Shown: one piece after another, positions 26,355-35,387 of the stretch
How positions within the stretch are numbered: position 1 is the stretch's first letter
Layout of the letters: every line of letters starts with the position of its first letter
Source of the DNA: Parasalinivibrio latis
Lineage (GTDB): Bacteria > Pseudomonadota > Gammaproteobacteria > Enterobacterales > Vibrionaceae
DNA length: 64,000 nucleotides
Assembly: GCF_036825535.1 (NCBI RefSeq)
Contig: NZ_CP098813.1
Coordinates: forward strand, 1,364,001-1,428,000
Direction of reading: 5' to 3'
Notes under the pieces: model-generated
Databases searched by the model: none
Told to the model about the DNA's origin: nothing
What the model saw: the letters and a program-made list of their open reading frames with translations, nothing else
Program-made: the position numbers and the translations under genes

Positions 26355-28210
26355 TCTACTCAATCGCAACGGTCTGCCTATCAGGTACATTGCAGGAAAA
26401 AATCGAGGCGATTTCAAAAGCGGGATTCCGGGGCATAGAAATATTTGAAAATGATTTGATAACCCACAATGGTTCCTTAGATGAAATTCGGCTGATGTTG
26501 GACGACAACGGATTGGAGGTTGTGACGTATCAGCCACTAAGGGATTTTGAAGGGATGCCGGATCCGTACCGGAAAAAAGCATTTGACCGGGTTGAACGTA
26601 AGTTTGACGTCATGGAGAAGTTGGGTACGGATCTTCTTATGGTATGCAGTAATGTGTCCCCGTATTCACTTGGGGGAGTGCAACGTGCTGCTGATGACTT
26701 CCATGAAATAGGAGATCTCGCTGCGGCGCGCAATATGCGCGTTGCTTATGAGGCGCTGGCTTGGGGAAGGCACGTTTATGATTATAGGGATTCATGGGAG
26801 ATAGTCCGACGGGCAAGTCATGAGCATGTTGGCTTGTGCCTCGATACTTTCCATATATTTTCCCGTGGTACCGAGTTGGACACCATGCTGAATATTCCAG
26901 GTGACAGGGTGTTTCTTGTTCAGGTTGCAGATGCCCCCAGCCTTTCTATGGACCATCTTAGCTGGAGTCGCCATTACCGCTGTTTCCCTGGTCAAGGAGA
27001 TTTGCCCATAGCAAATTTTGTGAACAACTTGCATGCCACCGGTTATGACGGGCCTTTTTCTCTGGAAATTTTTAATGACCAATTCCGATCAGGCTCCCCA
27101 GAAAAAACAGCAGTAGATGGATACCGTTCATTGGTGTTTGCAAACAACAGTACGGAACCAGTCAATCAGGGAAAAGGCGGGGTTCTTAATCCCGTAGTAC
27201 CCCCATCAGAAGTTCAGTTTATTGAATTTGCACTGAATGTTTCTGAAAAGCACAGTTTAACAGCCTTACTTGAAAAGTTGGGCTTTGAGCATGCCGCTAC
27301 CCATAAAAAGAAAGCGGTTGAACTGTGGCAGCAAGGTAATGTGAAGCTGTTAATGAACCTTGAGCCGGACAGCTTTGCCCAAAGGTATCATGAACGTCAC
27401 GGTGTATCAGTTTGTGCTGTTGGCCTTAGTTGTGACAATGTGCCTCATTTGGTCAGCAGGGCAGAAATGCTCCGTTACCCTCCGGTTTTCGGTAATCCAG
27501 CAACTGACACGCATGGATTACCTGCTATTCATGGGCCAGGAGCAAGTCTCCTTTACCTGGTTGATAAAGCAGATTATCCGGCACATTGGGAACGGGAATT
27601 TAACTGGCACAGAACCGGGAATATCAGTGCGTACGTATTGGGTGTAGACCATATTGCAACCACAATGTCTTACGAGGAAATGCTTCATTCTGTACTGCTA
27701 TACCGTTCCATGTTCAATATGGACGCGAGTCCAAGTGTTGACGTTTCTGACCCCGGAGGACTGGTTAAAAGCCAGGTTATGCAGACGCCTGATAAGGCAG
27801 TGTCGTTCACTCTGAACAGTACACAGGCGCCCGGCACTGTGTCTAATCGTATTCTTAACCGGTACGCAGGTACAGGTGTTAATCATATTGCCATCAGTAC
27901 AGCTGATATTTTTGCTTATGCACAAGCAATGGAACAGCTTGGGCTGGAGACCATGCCTGTTACCGAAAACTATTATGATGATTTGGCTGCGCGCTTTAGC
28001 CTGTCCAATGAGGTATTGAGCCGGATGAGGCATTCCAACATCCTTTATGATGAAGATGAACATGGTGTATTTTTCCAGTTATACACCACGTTGTTTGAAG
28101 GGCGGTTTTGTTTTGAAATAGTACAGCGCAATGGATACCGGGGATTTGGTGCCTCGAATTCTCAAATGCGAATGACTATGCAAGCTAGAGAGCTTGAAAG
28201 GGGCAAATAA
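26351..28210 (+). CDS. quiC: 3-dehydroshikimate dehydratase with C-terminal dioxygenase-like domain
   Basis: 619 residues in two parts. Residues about 1-285 form a xylose-isomerase-like TIM barrel with metal ligands in VAYEALAWG, LCLDTFHIF, QVADAP and SLEIFND. Residues about 290-619 resemble 4-hydroxyphenylpyruvate dioxygenase (VOC fold), with VDHIATT, GVNHIAIST and the C-terminal FCFEIVQRNGYRGFG. This is the QuiC1-type fusion that dehydrates 3-dehydroshikimate to protocatechuate. It ends the operon and supplies the substrate for LigAB across the convergent junction. Confidence 0.9.
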   Translation: MIYSIATVCLSGTLQEKIEAISKAGFRGIEIFENDLITHNGSLDEIRLMLDDNGLEVVTYQPLRDFEGMPDPYRKKAFDRVERKFDVMEKLGTDLLMVCSNVSPYSLGGVQRAADDFHEIGDLAAARNMRVAYEALAWGRHVYDYRDSWEIVRRASHEHVGLCLDTFHIFSRGTELDTMLNIPGDRVFLVQVADAPSLSMDHLSWSRHYRCFPGQGDLPIANFVNNLHATGYDGPFSLEIFNDQFRSGSPEKTAVDGYRSLVFANNSTEPVNQGKGGVLNPVVPPSEVQFIEFALNVSEKHSLTALLEKLGFEHAATHKKKAVELWQQGNVKLLMNLEPDSFAQRYHERHGVSVCAVGLSCDNVPHLVSRAEMLRYPPVFGNPATDTHGLPAIHGPGASLLYLVDKADYPAHWEREFNWHRTGNISAYVLGVDHIATTMSYEEMLHSVLLYRSMFNMDASPSVDVSDPGGLVKSQVMQTPDKAVSFTLNSTQAPGTVSNRILNRYAGTGVNHIAISTADIFAYAQAMEQLGLETMPVTENYYDDLAARFSLSNEVLSRMRHSNILYDEDEHGVFFQLYTTLFEGRFCFEIVQRNGYRGFGASNSQMRMTMQARELERGK

Positions 28211-28242
28211 GGTTGGAAAGGGGGAAATAGGACTCAGTCTGA

Positions 28243-28267
28243 AATACCCCTAAACTTTCGGGGTATT
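28243..28267. terminator. Hairpin between quiC and the lig operon
   Basis: AATACCCC pairs with GGGGTATT around a 9-nt loop, between two convergent genes. There is no strong T-run on either side, so terminator activity is uncertain. Confidence 0.4.
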
Positions 28268-28305
28268 AGCGGGATAACGTTAGGTTGTTTGGGTATAGTG
28301 ACATT

Positions 28306-29319
28306 TTAGTGTCTGTCTTTTTCAGAATCGATTGATGCCATCAAGTCTGCATTGTAGCGGGTTCCAATTACCGTCTGCTCATTAATCAAGGCATTCAGTT
28401 TTTCCAAGACATCCTCGCTGAGCCGGATACTGGCCGCTCCGGCATTTTCCTTCATATATTCAATGTGCTTGGTTCCCGGGATAGGAATGAGCGATTTATT
28501 CCCGGTGCTGTTTTTTTGTTCCAGCAACCAAGCAATGGCGAGTTGTGCCATGGTGCACTTCAATTCTTGTGTTATTTCCCCAAAGGGTTTAAGCAGTTTG
28601 CTGTTTTCTGCAAATGCTTTTGGTTCAAATCGCGGTGAGGCGTTGGTTCGGCGAATGTCATTTTGAGAAAAGTGGGTCAGATCCTGAGCCTTGCCGGTGA
28701 GAAATTGACGACCAAGCGGTGAAAAGGGAACAAATGCAATACCAAGTGCTTCACACGTAGCCAGCATTTTTGTTTCGGGCGTTCTGCTCCATAGAGAATA
28801 CTCAGACTGAACCGCGCCAATACGGTGGACTTTATTCGCTCGGGTCAGGGTATCACTGGATACTTCAGACAGCCCGATTTCCCTGATTTTTCCTTCCTCA
28901 GCTAATCGGCCCAATTCTCCCACGCTTTCTTCAACCGGTACATTTTTGTCTAGGCGGTGTAGATAGTACAGGTCGATGACATCGGTTTGCAGCCGTTTCA
29001 GGCTGGCTTCACATTGACGACGGATAGTCTCAGGCCTACCGTCTATAGCTTTATTCCCATGGTTATCCCGGAACAATCCGCATTTGCTGGCTAATACGTA
29101 TTCATTCCTGCGCTTTTTTAAGGTATTGCCAATGAGGGTTTCATTGTGACCACCCCCGTACATCGTTGCCGTATCAAGAAACTGATAACCTAAATCGAGG
29201 GCCATATGCAGGAGACGGGAGGATGTGACATCGTCACCCCTTCCGTAACCGCCAGACATATTCATACAGCCAAGGCCAATGGCAGAAACTTCCAGTGTAC
29301 CAATTATTCTTGATTCCAT
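28306..29319 (-). CDS. Aldo/keto reductase
   Basis: 337 residues. The AKR catalytic tetrad is visible as FLDTATMYG (Asp and Tyr, about 48-56), LASKCG (Lys) and YYLHRLD (His). The fold covers the whole length and the NADPH-binding end reads IPIPGTKHIEYMKENAGAASI. It is the last gene of the lig operon and overlaps ligC by 16 bp. The standard 4,5-cleavage route has no step that needs it; reduction or detoxification of an aldehyde intermediate is possible. Confidence 0.87.
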   Translation of the reverse strand: MESRIIGTLEVSAIGLGCMNMSGGYGRGDDVTSSRLLHMALDLGYQFLDTATMYGGGHNETLIGNTLKKRRNEYVLASKCGLFRDNHGNKAIDGRPETIRRQCEASLKRLQTDVIDLYYLHRLDKNVPVEESVGELGRLAEEGKIREIGLSEVSSDTLTRANKVHRIGAVQSEYSLWSRTPETKMLATCEALGIAFVPFSPLGRQFLTGKAQDLTHFSQNDIRRTNASPRFEPKAFAENSKLLKPFGEITQELKCTMAQLAIAWLLEQKNSTGNKSLIPIPGTKHIEYMKENAGAASIRLSEDVLEKLNALINEQTVIGTRYNADLMASIDSEKDRH

Positions 29320-30260
29320 TTTTCCAGTTCTTTCTCTATTTGATCCAATATTTTCATGGCAGGAAGTGCCTGCCGGACGCTGGCATTAGGCTCTCGTCCT
29401 TCCCGGATTGATGCGAAGAATTCCCGGTCCTGAAGTTCAATACCGTTCATTGAGACATCAACCTGACTGACATCAACCGGCTCTTCATAACCATTCACCA
29501 GATCATCGTACCGGGCGATGAAAGTTCCATTATCGCAGATGTATCGGAAAAAAGTGCCCAATGGGCCGTTATTGTTGAACGAAAGTGACAGAGTGCATAG
29601 CTTTCCTGATTTGGTTTTTAGCCCAATGCTCATATCCATTGCAATGCCTAATCCGGGGTGAACCGGACCCTGCATGGCCTGAACCTGAACAATGTCTTCG
29701 CCGGTCTGGTAAGCGAAAAGATCGACAGTATGGCACGCATGGTGCCATAGGAGATGATCTGTCCAAGAACGGGGTTGTCCAAGGGCATTCAGGTTTTGGC
29801 GCCGGAAAAAATAGGTTTGCACATCCATTTGTTGAACAGAGAGCTCCCCGGCAGTAATTTTGTTGTGTAGGTATTGATGGCTGAGGTTGAAGCGTCGAGT
29901 ATGCCCCGCCATGGCTACCAGACCAGTACGCTCCTGGACACTACAGATCTTTTCAGCGTCCGACAAAGAGTCTGCCATGGGAATTTCCACCATAACGTGT
30001 TTACCTGCCTCCATCACCTGAATAGCCTGATGGGCATGGATAGGGGTAGGAGAGGTAATAATGGCCGCTTCAACACCGGGTTGGGCAAGTGCTTCATCAA
30101 GATCCAGCGTCCAATGGGGAATGCCATACTTTTCAGAGGTGGAAAGCGTGGACGATTCAATGCCCCCGGCTAATGAAACCACTTCGACATTCTCTATATT
30201 TTGAATAGCATCCAGGTGTTTGTGGCCGAATGCGCCTTCTCCAACCATACATATATTCAT
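29304..30260 (-). CDS. ligC: 4-carboxy-2-hydroxymuconate-6-semialdehyde dehydrogenase
   Basis: 318 residues of the Gfo/Idh/MocA class. The nucleotide-binding MVGEGAFGHKHLDAI opens the protein and the sequences VEIPMADSLSDAE and WTDHLLWHHACHTVDLFAYQTG match LigC-type dehydrogenases. It oxidises the hemiacetal of the ring-cleavage product to 2-pyrone-4,6-dicarboxylate with NADP. It lies 4 bp after ligB. Confidence 0.88.
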   Translation of the reverse strand: MNICMVGEGAFGHKHLDAIQNIENVEVVSLAGGIESSTLSTSEKYGIPHWTLDLDEALAQPGVEAAIITSPTPIHAHQAIQVMEAGKHVMVEIPMADSLSDAEKICSVQERTGLVAMAGHTRRFNLSHQYLHNKITAGELSVQQMDVQTYFFRRQNLNALGQPRSWTDHLLWHHACHTVDLFAYQTGEDIVQVQAMQGPVHPGLGIAMDMSIGLKTKSGKLCTLSLSFNNNGPLGTFFRYICDNGTFIARYDDLVNGYEEPVDVSQVDVSMNGIELQDREFFASIREGREPNASVRQALPAMKILDQIEKELEKWNQE

Positions 30261-30264
30261 TTTT

Positions 30265-31134
30265 TTATTCCTTGTGCTTTCCGGATACGAGACTGTCGCT
30301 GTTTTCCATGATGGTTATGCCGTAGTGGGTATTTGATACCGGTACATGGGTGAATCGGTATACTTCGTTAACTTCTTCGTCCAACGCGCCACGCATGATC
30401 AACCACATCACGGCCTCTATCCCTTCAGACCCGGTTTCCCGCAAGTATTCAGTATGGGAGATGTCTTTGATTGATTCTGGTGATTTGACGAGGTTATTAA
30501 GCCAGTTGATGTCGTAATCCACATTGATGAGTCCGGCGCGTTCACCCTGAAGCTGGTGGGATAATCCGCCAGTACCAAAAATGGCAACGGTAATATCTTC
30601 AGGATACGCTTCAATTGCCTTGCGAAGGGCTTTCCCAAGGTTGTAGCACCGATTGCCGGTAGGTTGAGGGTATTGGACAACATTGACCGCAAGCGGAATG
30701 ACCTTACAAGGCCATGCCTGGGGTTGGCCATAAACGATTGATAGCGGCACTGTGAGACCATGGTCAACGGGCATGTCGTTGACAATTGTCATATCGAATT
30801 CGTCGAAAATAAGGGATTCAGCGATATGCCATGCCAATTCGCTATGCCCTTGGCAAGGAGGTACCTGCCGTGGGCCGTAGCCTTCATCTGCGGGTTGGAA
30901 ATCAGGCGCTACACCGATGGAGAATGTGGATATTGATTGCAAGGAAAACGCGGATGCATGGTCGTTGTAAACAATCAAGCATACATCAGGTTTCACCTTA
31001 TCAAACCAGTCTCGGGCTGGCTGTATCCCCTCAACAAATGGCAACCAATAGTCACCGGTCATGGTGCCGTTGTCTATGGCTGCACCGACTGTAGGAATGT
31101 GGGATGTGCCAATACCTGCAATTACCTTAGCCAT
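30265..31134 (-). CDS. ligB: Protocatechuate 4,5-dioxygenase beta subunit
   Basis: 289 residues. Iron ligands and catalytic His fit GTSHIPTVG (start), VYNDHASAF and VDHGLTVPLS. With LigA it splits protocatechuate between carbons 4 and 5. The frame can be read from 31173, but ATG at 31134 overlaps the ligA stop (ATGGCTAA) and gives the family N-terminus MAKVIAGIGTSHIP. This arrangement should give balanced subunit synthesis. Confidence 0.93.
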   Translation of the reverse strand: MAKVIAGIGTSHIPTVGAAIDNGTMTGDYWLPFVEGIQPARDWFDKVKPDVCLIVYNDHASAFSLQSISTFSIGVAPDFQPADEGYGPRQVPPCQGHSELAWHIAESLIFDEFDMTIVNDMPVDHGLTVPLSIVYGQPQAWPCKVIPLAVNVVQYPQPTGNRCYNLGKALRKAIEAYPEDITVAIFGTGGLSHQLQGERAGLINVDYDINWLNNLVKSPESIKDISHTEYLRETGSEGIEAVMWLIMRGALDEEVNEVYRFTHVPVSNTHYGITIMENSDSLVSGKHKE

Positions 31135-31540
31135 GTTTATTCCCCCATTCTTTTTTGCTGCGATTTCCCTCAATAGGACGACCTCCCTTAAGCATCATTT
31201 GCTTGAAGGTTTCTGTTGTCATGCCGTTACCTGACATTGCAGCACCCGCATCCTGCATCGTTAAACCATCAAAAATAGCAATTTTGAAGGTGTAATAAAT
31301 GTTCCCTCCGAGGCGGAGCATCGCCAGCCAGTCCCGGTTGAGAACAGCCTGTTTTTGTTCCTCCGTCATTGGGAAATTATCCAGATAGGCAGGTTCATTC
31401 TTGCGAAACGCGTCTCTTCCTTCTTGTCGGTTGAGAGACATGCAGAACATATTAAGGTGGTAACCTATACGAGATTGTGCTCCGTCAAAAATGTAGGTGC
31501 CGGGAATATCGTGATAGTCCCTTTCCATATCATGATTCAT
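31127..31540 (-). CDS. ligA: Protocatechuate 4,5-dioxygenase alpha subunit
   Basis: 137 residues, the small helical subunit that caps the LigB active site. The sequences DIPGTYIFDGAQSRIGYHLNMFCMSLN and MSGNGMTTETFKQMMLKGGR match LigA. The start overlaps the ligJ stop by 4 bp and the stop overlaps the ligB start. Confidence 0.93.
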   Translation of the reverse strand: MNHDMERDYHDIPGTYIFDGAQSRIGYHLNMFCMSLNRQEGRDAFRKNEPAYLDNFPMTEEQKQAVLNRDWLAMLRLGGNIYYTFKIAIFDGLTMQDAGAAMSGNGMTTETFKQMMLKGGRPIEGNRSKKEWGNKHG

Positions 31541-32595
31541 AACAAACCGACCTCCCTTAACCTGCGATCCAGTCGCGAAAAGACTTCACGGGTATTTCCG
31601 GAAAATATTTGGGATTTATCTTCATCACTAAGAGTGCTGTTATCGATGTAGCGTTTCGTGTCGTCAAAATAATGTCCGGTACGTTCGTCTTTACCTCTGA
31701 CGGCACCGACCATTTCTGACGCAAATAGAATGTTTGCATGAGGAACGACATCCAGAAGGAGATCGATACCCTCCTGATGGTATACACAGGTATCGAAATA
31801 GATGTTGCCGCGAATGAACTCCTCAAGTGGAGGAAGACCAGCCATATCTGAAAGTCCCCGGAAACGTCCCCAGTGGTACGGGACAGCCCCTCCGCCATGC
31901 GGGATAATGAATTTCAGGTCCGGGAAATCTTTAAAGAGTGTTTTTGACATCATCAATTGTTGGAAAGCGGCCGTATCAGCGCCAAGATAATGAGAGCCTG
32001 TTGTGTGGAAACAGCGGTGGCAACATCCACTGACATGGATCATTGCAGGTATACCCAGCTCGCACATTTTTTCGTAAATGGGGTAGTAGTAGTGGTCGTC
32101 CAGTGGAGGGGCACTCCAGTAACCACCAGAAGGGTCGGGACTGAGATTGCAGCCGACAAAGTTGAATTCCCGTACACACCGTTCCAACTCCGTTGCACAG
32201 GCTGTCAGATCTGCACCTGGTGACTGCGGGAGCTGTGCTGCACCAATGAAGTTTTGCGGGTATAGCTCAGTGATTCTGTAGATCAGTTCGTTGCAATGCT
32301 CAGTCCAGTACTTACTGGTAGACTGGTTGCCGATATGATGGCCCATCCAACTGGCGCGAGGAGAGAAGATGGTTACGTCTGTTCCTCGTTCGTGTTGAAG
32401 CCTGAGCTGCGCCCCTTCAAGGCTTTCGCGGATTTGGTCATCTGTGATGTTAATGACACCTTTTACATGCTGAAACAGAGGGTCGGATTCCAGCTCCTGT
32501 TTTTGTTGTTCCCTGTACTCCCCAAGTTCTGCGGGTGCTGTGGTGTAATGCCCATGGCAATCTATAACCAGTTGGCTGCTGTTTATTGCGTTCAT
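31537..32595 (-). CDS. ligJ: 4-oxalomesaconate hydratase
   Basis: 352 residues of the amidohydrolase superfamily. IDCHGHY (His-x-His, about 11-17), HVSG, and IPHGGGAVPYHWGR are the metal-site and family motifs. The enzyme adds water to 4-oxalomesaconate to form 4-carboxy-4-hydroxy-2-oxoadipate. It overlaps ligK by 4 bp (ATGA) and ligA by 4 bp. Confidence 0.9.
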   Translation of the reverse strand: MNAINSSQLVIDCHGHYTTAPAELGEYREQQKQELESDPLFQHVKGVINITDDQIRESLEGAQLRLQHERGTDVTIFSPRASWMGHHIGNQSTSKYWTEHCNELIYRITELYPQNFIGAAQLPQSPGADLTACATELERCVREFNFVGCNLSPDPSGGYWSAPPLDDHYYYPIYEKMCELGIPAMIHVSGCCHRCFHTTGSHYLGADTAAFQQLMMSKTLFKDFPDLKFIIPHGGGAVPYHWGRFRGLSDMAGLPPLEEFIRGNIYFDTCVYHQEGIDLLLDVVPHANILFASEMVGAVRGKDERTGHYFDDTKRYIDNSTLSDEDKSQIFSGNTREVFSRLDRRLREVGLL

Positions 32596-33302
32596 CCCAG
32601 GTCCTCCAAGCGTTCTATATAGCGAAAACCGTCTTGCTCAAGCCGGGGGCGCATGTTGTACATGTCTAGCCCGAGCTGTCCATCCGCCAGTTTCTTTCGC
32701 TTAATTTCTTCATTGGCTTCTCGCTGTTGAGCGGCTTGGAGAGTGGTTTCCGCATGTAGTCTTGGAACGACGCAAATACCATCATCGTCAGCAACAACGA
32801 CGTCTCCCGGTATGACATGTTGCCCACCTATAACCACAGGGACGTTGACTGAACCGAGAGTGTTTTTGACAGTTCCCTTAATAGAGACCGCTTTTGACCA
32901 GACCGGGAAAGCCATATCTGTCAGATCTCGGACATCACGGACCCCAGCATCAATAATGAGCCCGCGAACTCCTCTTGCCTTGGCTGATGTTGCAAGAAGA
33001 TCGCCAAAATAACCGTCTGTACAGGGAGACGTTGTGGCGATAACCAAAACGTCACCGGGTTGGCAGAGTTCAATGGCAACATGCACCATCCAATTATCAC
33101 CGGGCTGAGCGAGGATAGTCACTGCACTGCCGGCTATACGGGCTCCGGAATAAATAGGGCGAAGTGCAGGTGTTAATGCGCCAATCCGACCTTGTGCTTC
33201 ATGGACGGTTGCTGTACCTAAACGAGCCAGTGCACCAATGGTTTCGGTAGCGGCTCTTTCAATTTTTCGTACCGCAACACCCTGAATGGTATGGGTAATC
33301 AT
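32592..33302 (-). CDS. ligK: 4-carboxy-4-hydroxy-2-oxoadipate aldolase
   Basis: 236 residues, RraA-like fold. Conserved sequences are TIGALARLGTATVHEAQGR, GVRGLIIDAGVRDVRDL (substrate Arg and metal Asp) and GDVVVADDDGICVVP. It cleaves the C6 acid to pyruvate and oxaloacetate and is the last step of the route. AAGGAG lies 9 bp before the ATG. Confidence 0.9.
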   Translation of the reverse strand: MITHTIQGVAVRKIERAATETIGALARLGTATVHEAQGRIGALTPALRPIYSGARIAGSAVTILAQPGDNWMVHVAIELCQPGDVLVIATTSPCTDGYFGDLLATSAKARGVRGLIIDAGVRDVRDLTDMAFPVWSKAVSIKGTVKNTLGSVNVPVVIGGQHVIPGDVVVADDDGICVVPRLHAETTLQAAQQREANEEIKRKKLADGQLGLDMYNMRPRLEQDGFRYIERLEDLG

Positions 33303-33315
33303 ATGTGGTTACTCC

Positions 33316-34185
33316 TTACTGAAATCCGTACAGCCTGGCTGGGTTGTCAACAAGAATCTTCTTCTGTATCGCTTCATCCCTGGCAATGAGAGGGATGAGA
33401 TCCAGCAGATCAGCGTCATTTGGCATGTGTTTTTTTATATTAGGGTGAGGGTAGTCTGTGCCCCACAAAACACGGTCTGGTGCAAGTTCCACCAGACCCT
33501 GGGCATAAGGGACTGCGTCGTAAAACGGAGGTGCGATGGCGATTCGTTCGGAGCCACAGACCTTAACCCACCAATTCTCCCGCAGCATGAAATCGCACAG
33601 TGTTTGATAGGCTTTCTGGCTGACACCAGCATGGGCTGGCACCCGGCCCATATGGTCGACAACGATGTCCATGTCGAAACCATTAAAGAAGTCTTTGTAC
33701 TGAATGATGTCTTCAGCATTGACGTGTATCACAAGATGCCAGCCGAGAGGTTTCACCCTATTGAGTACAGATTTCATCATGTCCAAATCCGGCGCACCGC
33801 CGAGATGGCTGACGAAATTGAACCGAATTCCACGGACTCCCCCGTCATGGAGGTCCTGAAATTCATTGTCACTGAAGGTGTCGTCCGCGATGCATACACC
33901 TCGGTATTTACCGTTGCTTGATTTAATGGCATCCAGCATGGCGCTATTGTCCGTGCCATGGCAGCTGGCCTGCACTAAAACCGCCCTCTCAATGCCCAGC
34001 GTGCCGTGCATTTGTTTTAGTGCAAATTTATCGGCATCCGGTGGCCAGTAACTGGCGTTTGGGGAGTACGGAAATTCAGCGTGCGGCCCAAACACATGGC
34101 AGTGAGCATCACAAGACCCGGCCGGTGCGTTGTAGATCGGCTTTCGGGTCTGATTATCTGGTGGCATACAGCTTGGTTTAGTCAT
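33316..34185 (-). CDS. ligI: 2-pyrone-4,6-dicarboxylate lactonase
   Basis: 289 residues, amidohydrolase superfamily. DAHCHVFGP (about 25-33), GVRGIRFNFVSH, VDHMGR and WGTDYPHPN are the LigI signatures. It opens the pyrone made by LigC to give 4-oxalomesaconate. It follows the tautomerase gene by 12 bp. Confidence 0.92.
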   Translation of the reverse strand: MTKPSCMPPDNQTRKPIYNAPAGSCDAHCHVFGPHAEFPYSPNASYWPPDADKFALKQMHGTLGIERAVLVQASCHGTDNSAMLDAIKSSNGKYRGVCIADDTFSDNEFQDLHDGGVRGIRFNFVSHLGGAPDLDMMKSVLNRVKPLGWHLVIHVNAEDIIQYKDFFNGFDMDIVVDHMGRVPAHAGVSQKAYQTLCDFMLRENWWVKVCGSERIAIAPPFYDAVPYAQGLVELAPDRVLWGTDYPHPNIKKHMPNDADLLDLIPLIARDEAIQKKILVDNPARLYGFQ

Positions 34186-34197
34186 GTACTGTCCTTG

Positions 34198-35247
34198 TCA
34201 GATATAAAGTTCACCCCGGGCAAGTAGGCGAGCAGTACGTAACAGCCCGGCTTTGGCAACGTTGCCATGCTCGTCCAGGGTTAAATTGAGGGAAAATTCG
34301 CCGGAAGGATGTTCGACTGAGAGCTGCTTGGTATTTCCTTCTGGTACCGGTGAAATACCGAAAGCTACAGATCCTTCAATAACACAGGCCGTAGCGACTG
34401 AAACGGCACCTAATACACCAATGGCACTGTGGCAGGTGTGCGGTATAAACGTTCGGGTAGAGACATGTCCCCCTTGACGTGGGGGAGCAATCAGGGTCAT
34501 TTTGGGTACAACTTTGTCTGAGACATCCCCAAGTTTCATTATGTTGCCGGCATGCAGACGGATAGATTCCAACCGTGCCTTCAGTAAGAGATTTGTGTTC
34601 AATTCTTCACAACTCTCGTAGCCGGATAGGCCTAGATCCTTTGCCAATATGATCACCACAGGCATTCCGTTATCAATGCAGGTGACGGCAATACCCTCTA
34701 TGTAATCTGTAGGATTCCCGGTAGGAAGCAGGGAACCACAAAGCGATCCGGAGATATTCAGGTAATTACAGATGATTGGTGCCGAGGTGCCAGGGACGCC
34801 ATCTATCTGGGTATCCCCCTGGTAGGAAAGTGTTTTTCCTGGAGTCTCTAATACCAGATCACAGAAATTCCCGCTGTTGACCATATGGACTCGAAAGCAG
34901 GTTTGTCCTTCCTGAGCGTCAATTAAACCGGATTCAATGGCAAAGGCACCTACACCTGCGAGAATATTTCCACAGTTTGGCGACGTATCAACCCGGTTTT
35001 CACCGACGACAACCTGTACAAAGAGATAATCAATATCGGCGTCAGGGTGATGGGACTGGCTAATGATGGCGACTTTGCTGGTCAGTGAGTGTCCGCCGCC
35101 TAACCCATCTATCTGGCGGGAATCACGGCCGACAACATCGATAATGAACTGCTCTCGTTCTTTTTGTTCTGTAGGGAGGTCAGCCGCCAGAAAGTAAATA
35201 CCTTTTGAGCTGCCGCCCCGAATCTGCATATAAGGAATGGCTCGCAT
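34198..35247 (-). CDS. galD: 4-oxalomesaconate tautomerase (PrpF/GalD family)
   Basis: 349 residues. MRAIPYMQIRGGSSKGIYF is the family N-terminus; the conserved IDGLGGGHSLTSKVAII and SPNCGNILAGVGAFAIE (with the catalytic Cys) follow. It converts the keto to the enol form of 4-oxalomesaconate before hydration. The frame continues upstream to 35478, but that part overlaps the divergent araC gene and has no similarity to the family, so ATG at 35247 is chosen. First gene of the lig operon. Confidence 0.88.
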   Translation of the reverse strand: MRAIPYMQIRGGSSKGIYFLAADLPTEQKEREQFIIDVVGRDSRQIDGLGGGHSLTSKVAIISQSHHPDADIDYLFVQVVVGENRVDTSPNCGNILAGVGAFAIESGLIDAQEGQTCFRVHMVNSGNFCDLVLETPGKTLSYQGDTQIDGVPGTSAPIICNYLNISGSLCGSLLPTGNPTDYIEGIAVTCIDNGMPVVIILAKDLGLSGYESCEELNTNLLLKARLESIRLHAGNIMKLGDVSDKVVPKMTLIAPPRQGGHVSTRTFIPHTCHSAIGVLGAVSVATACVIEGSVAFGISPVPEGNTKQLSVEHPSGEFSLNLTLDEHGNVAKAGLLRTARLLARGELYI

Positions 35248-35387
35248 AATCGCAACACTGCTGTTAATAATATGTGAAAAGTTTAGTGCCGTTAGATTGC
35301 GTGATAAATTCAATTTTTTGATGTCTTGTTGTACTTTTATGATGCTGTGGTGATGAAAAGGAGCGGGTTTTGGCAGAAGGAAATGGA

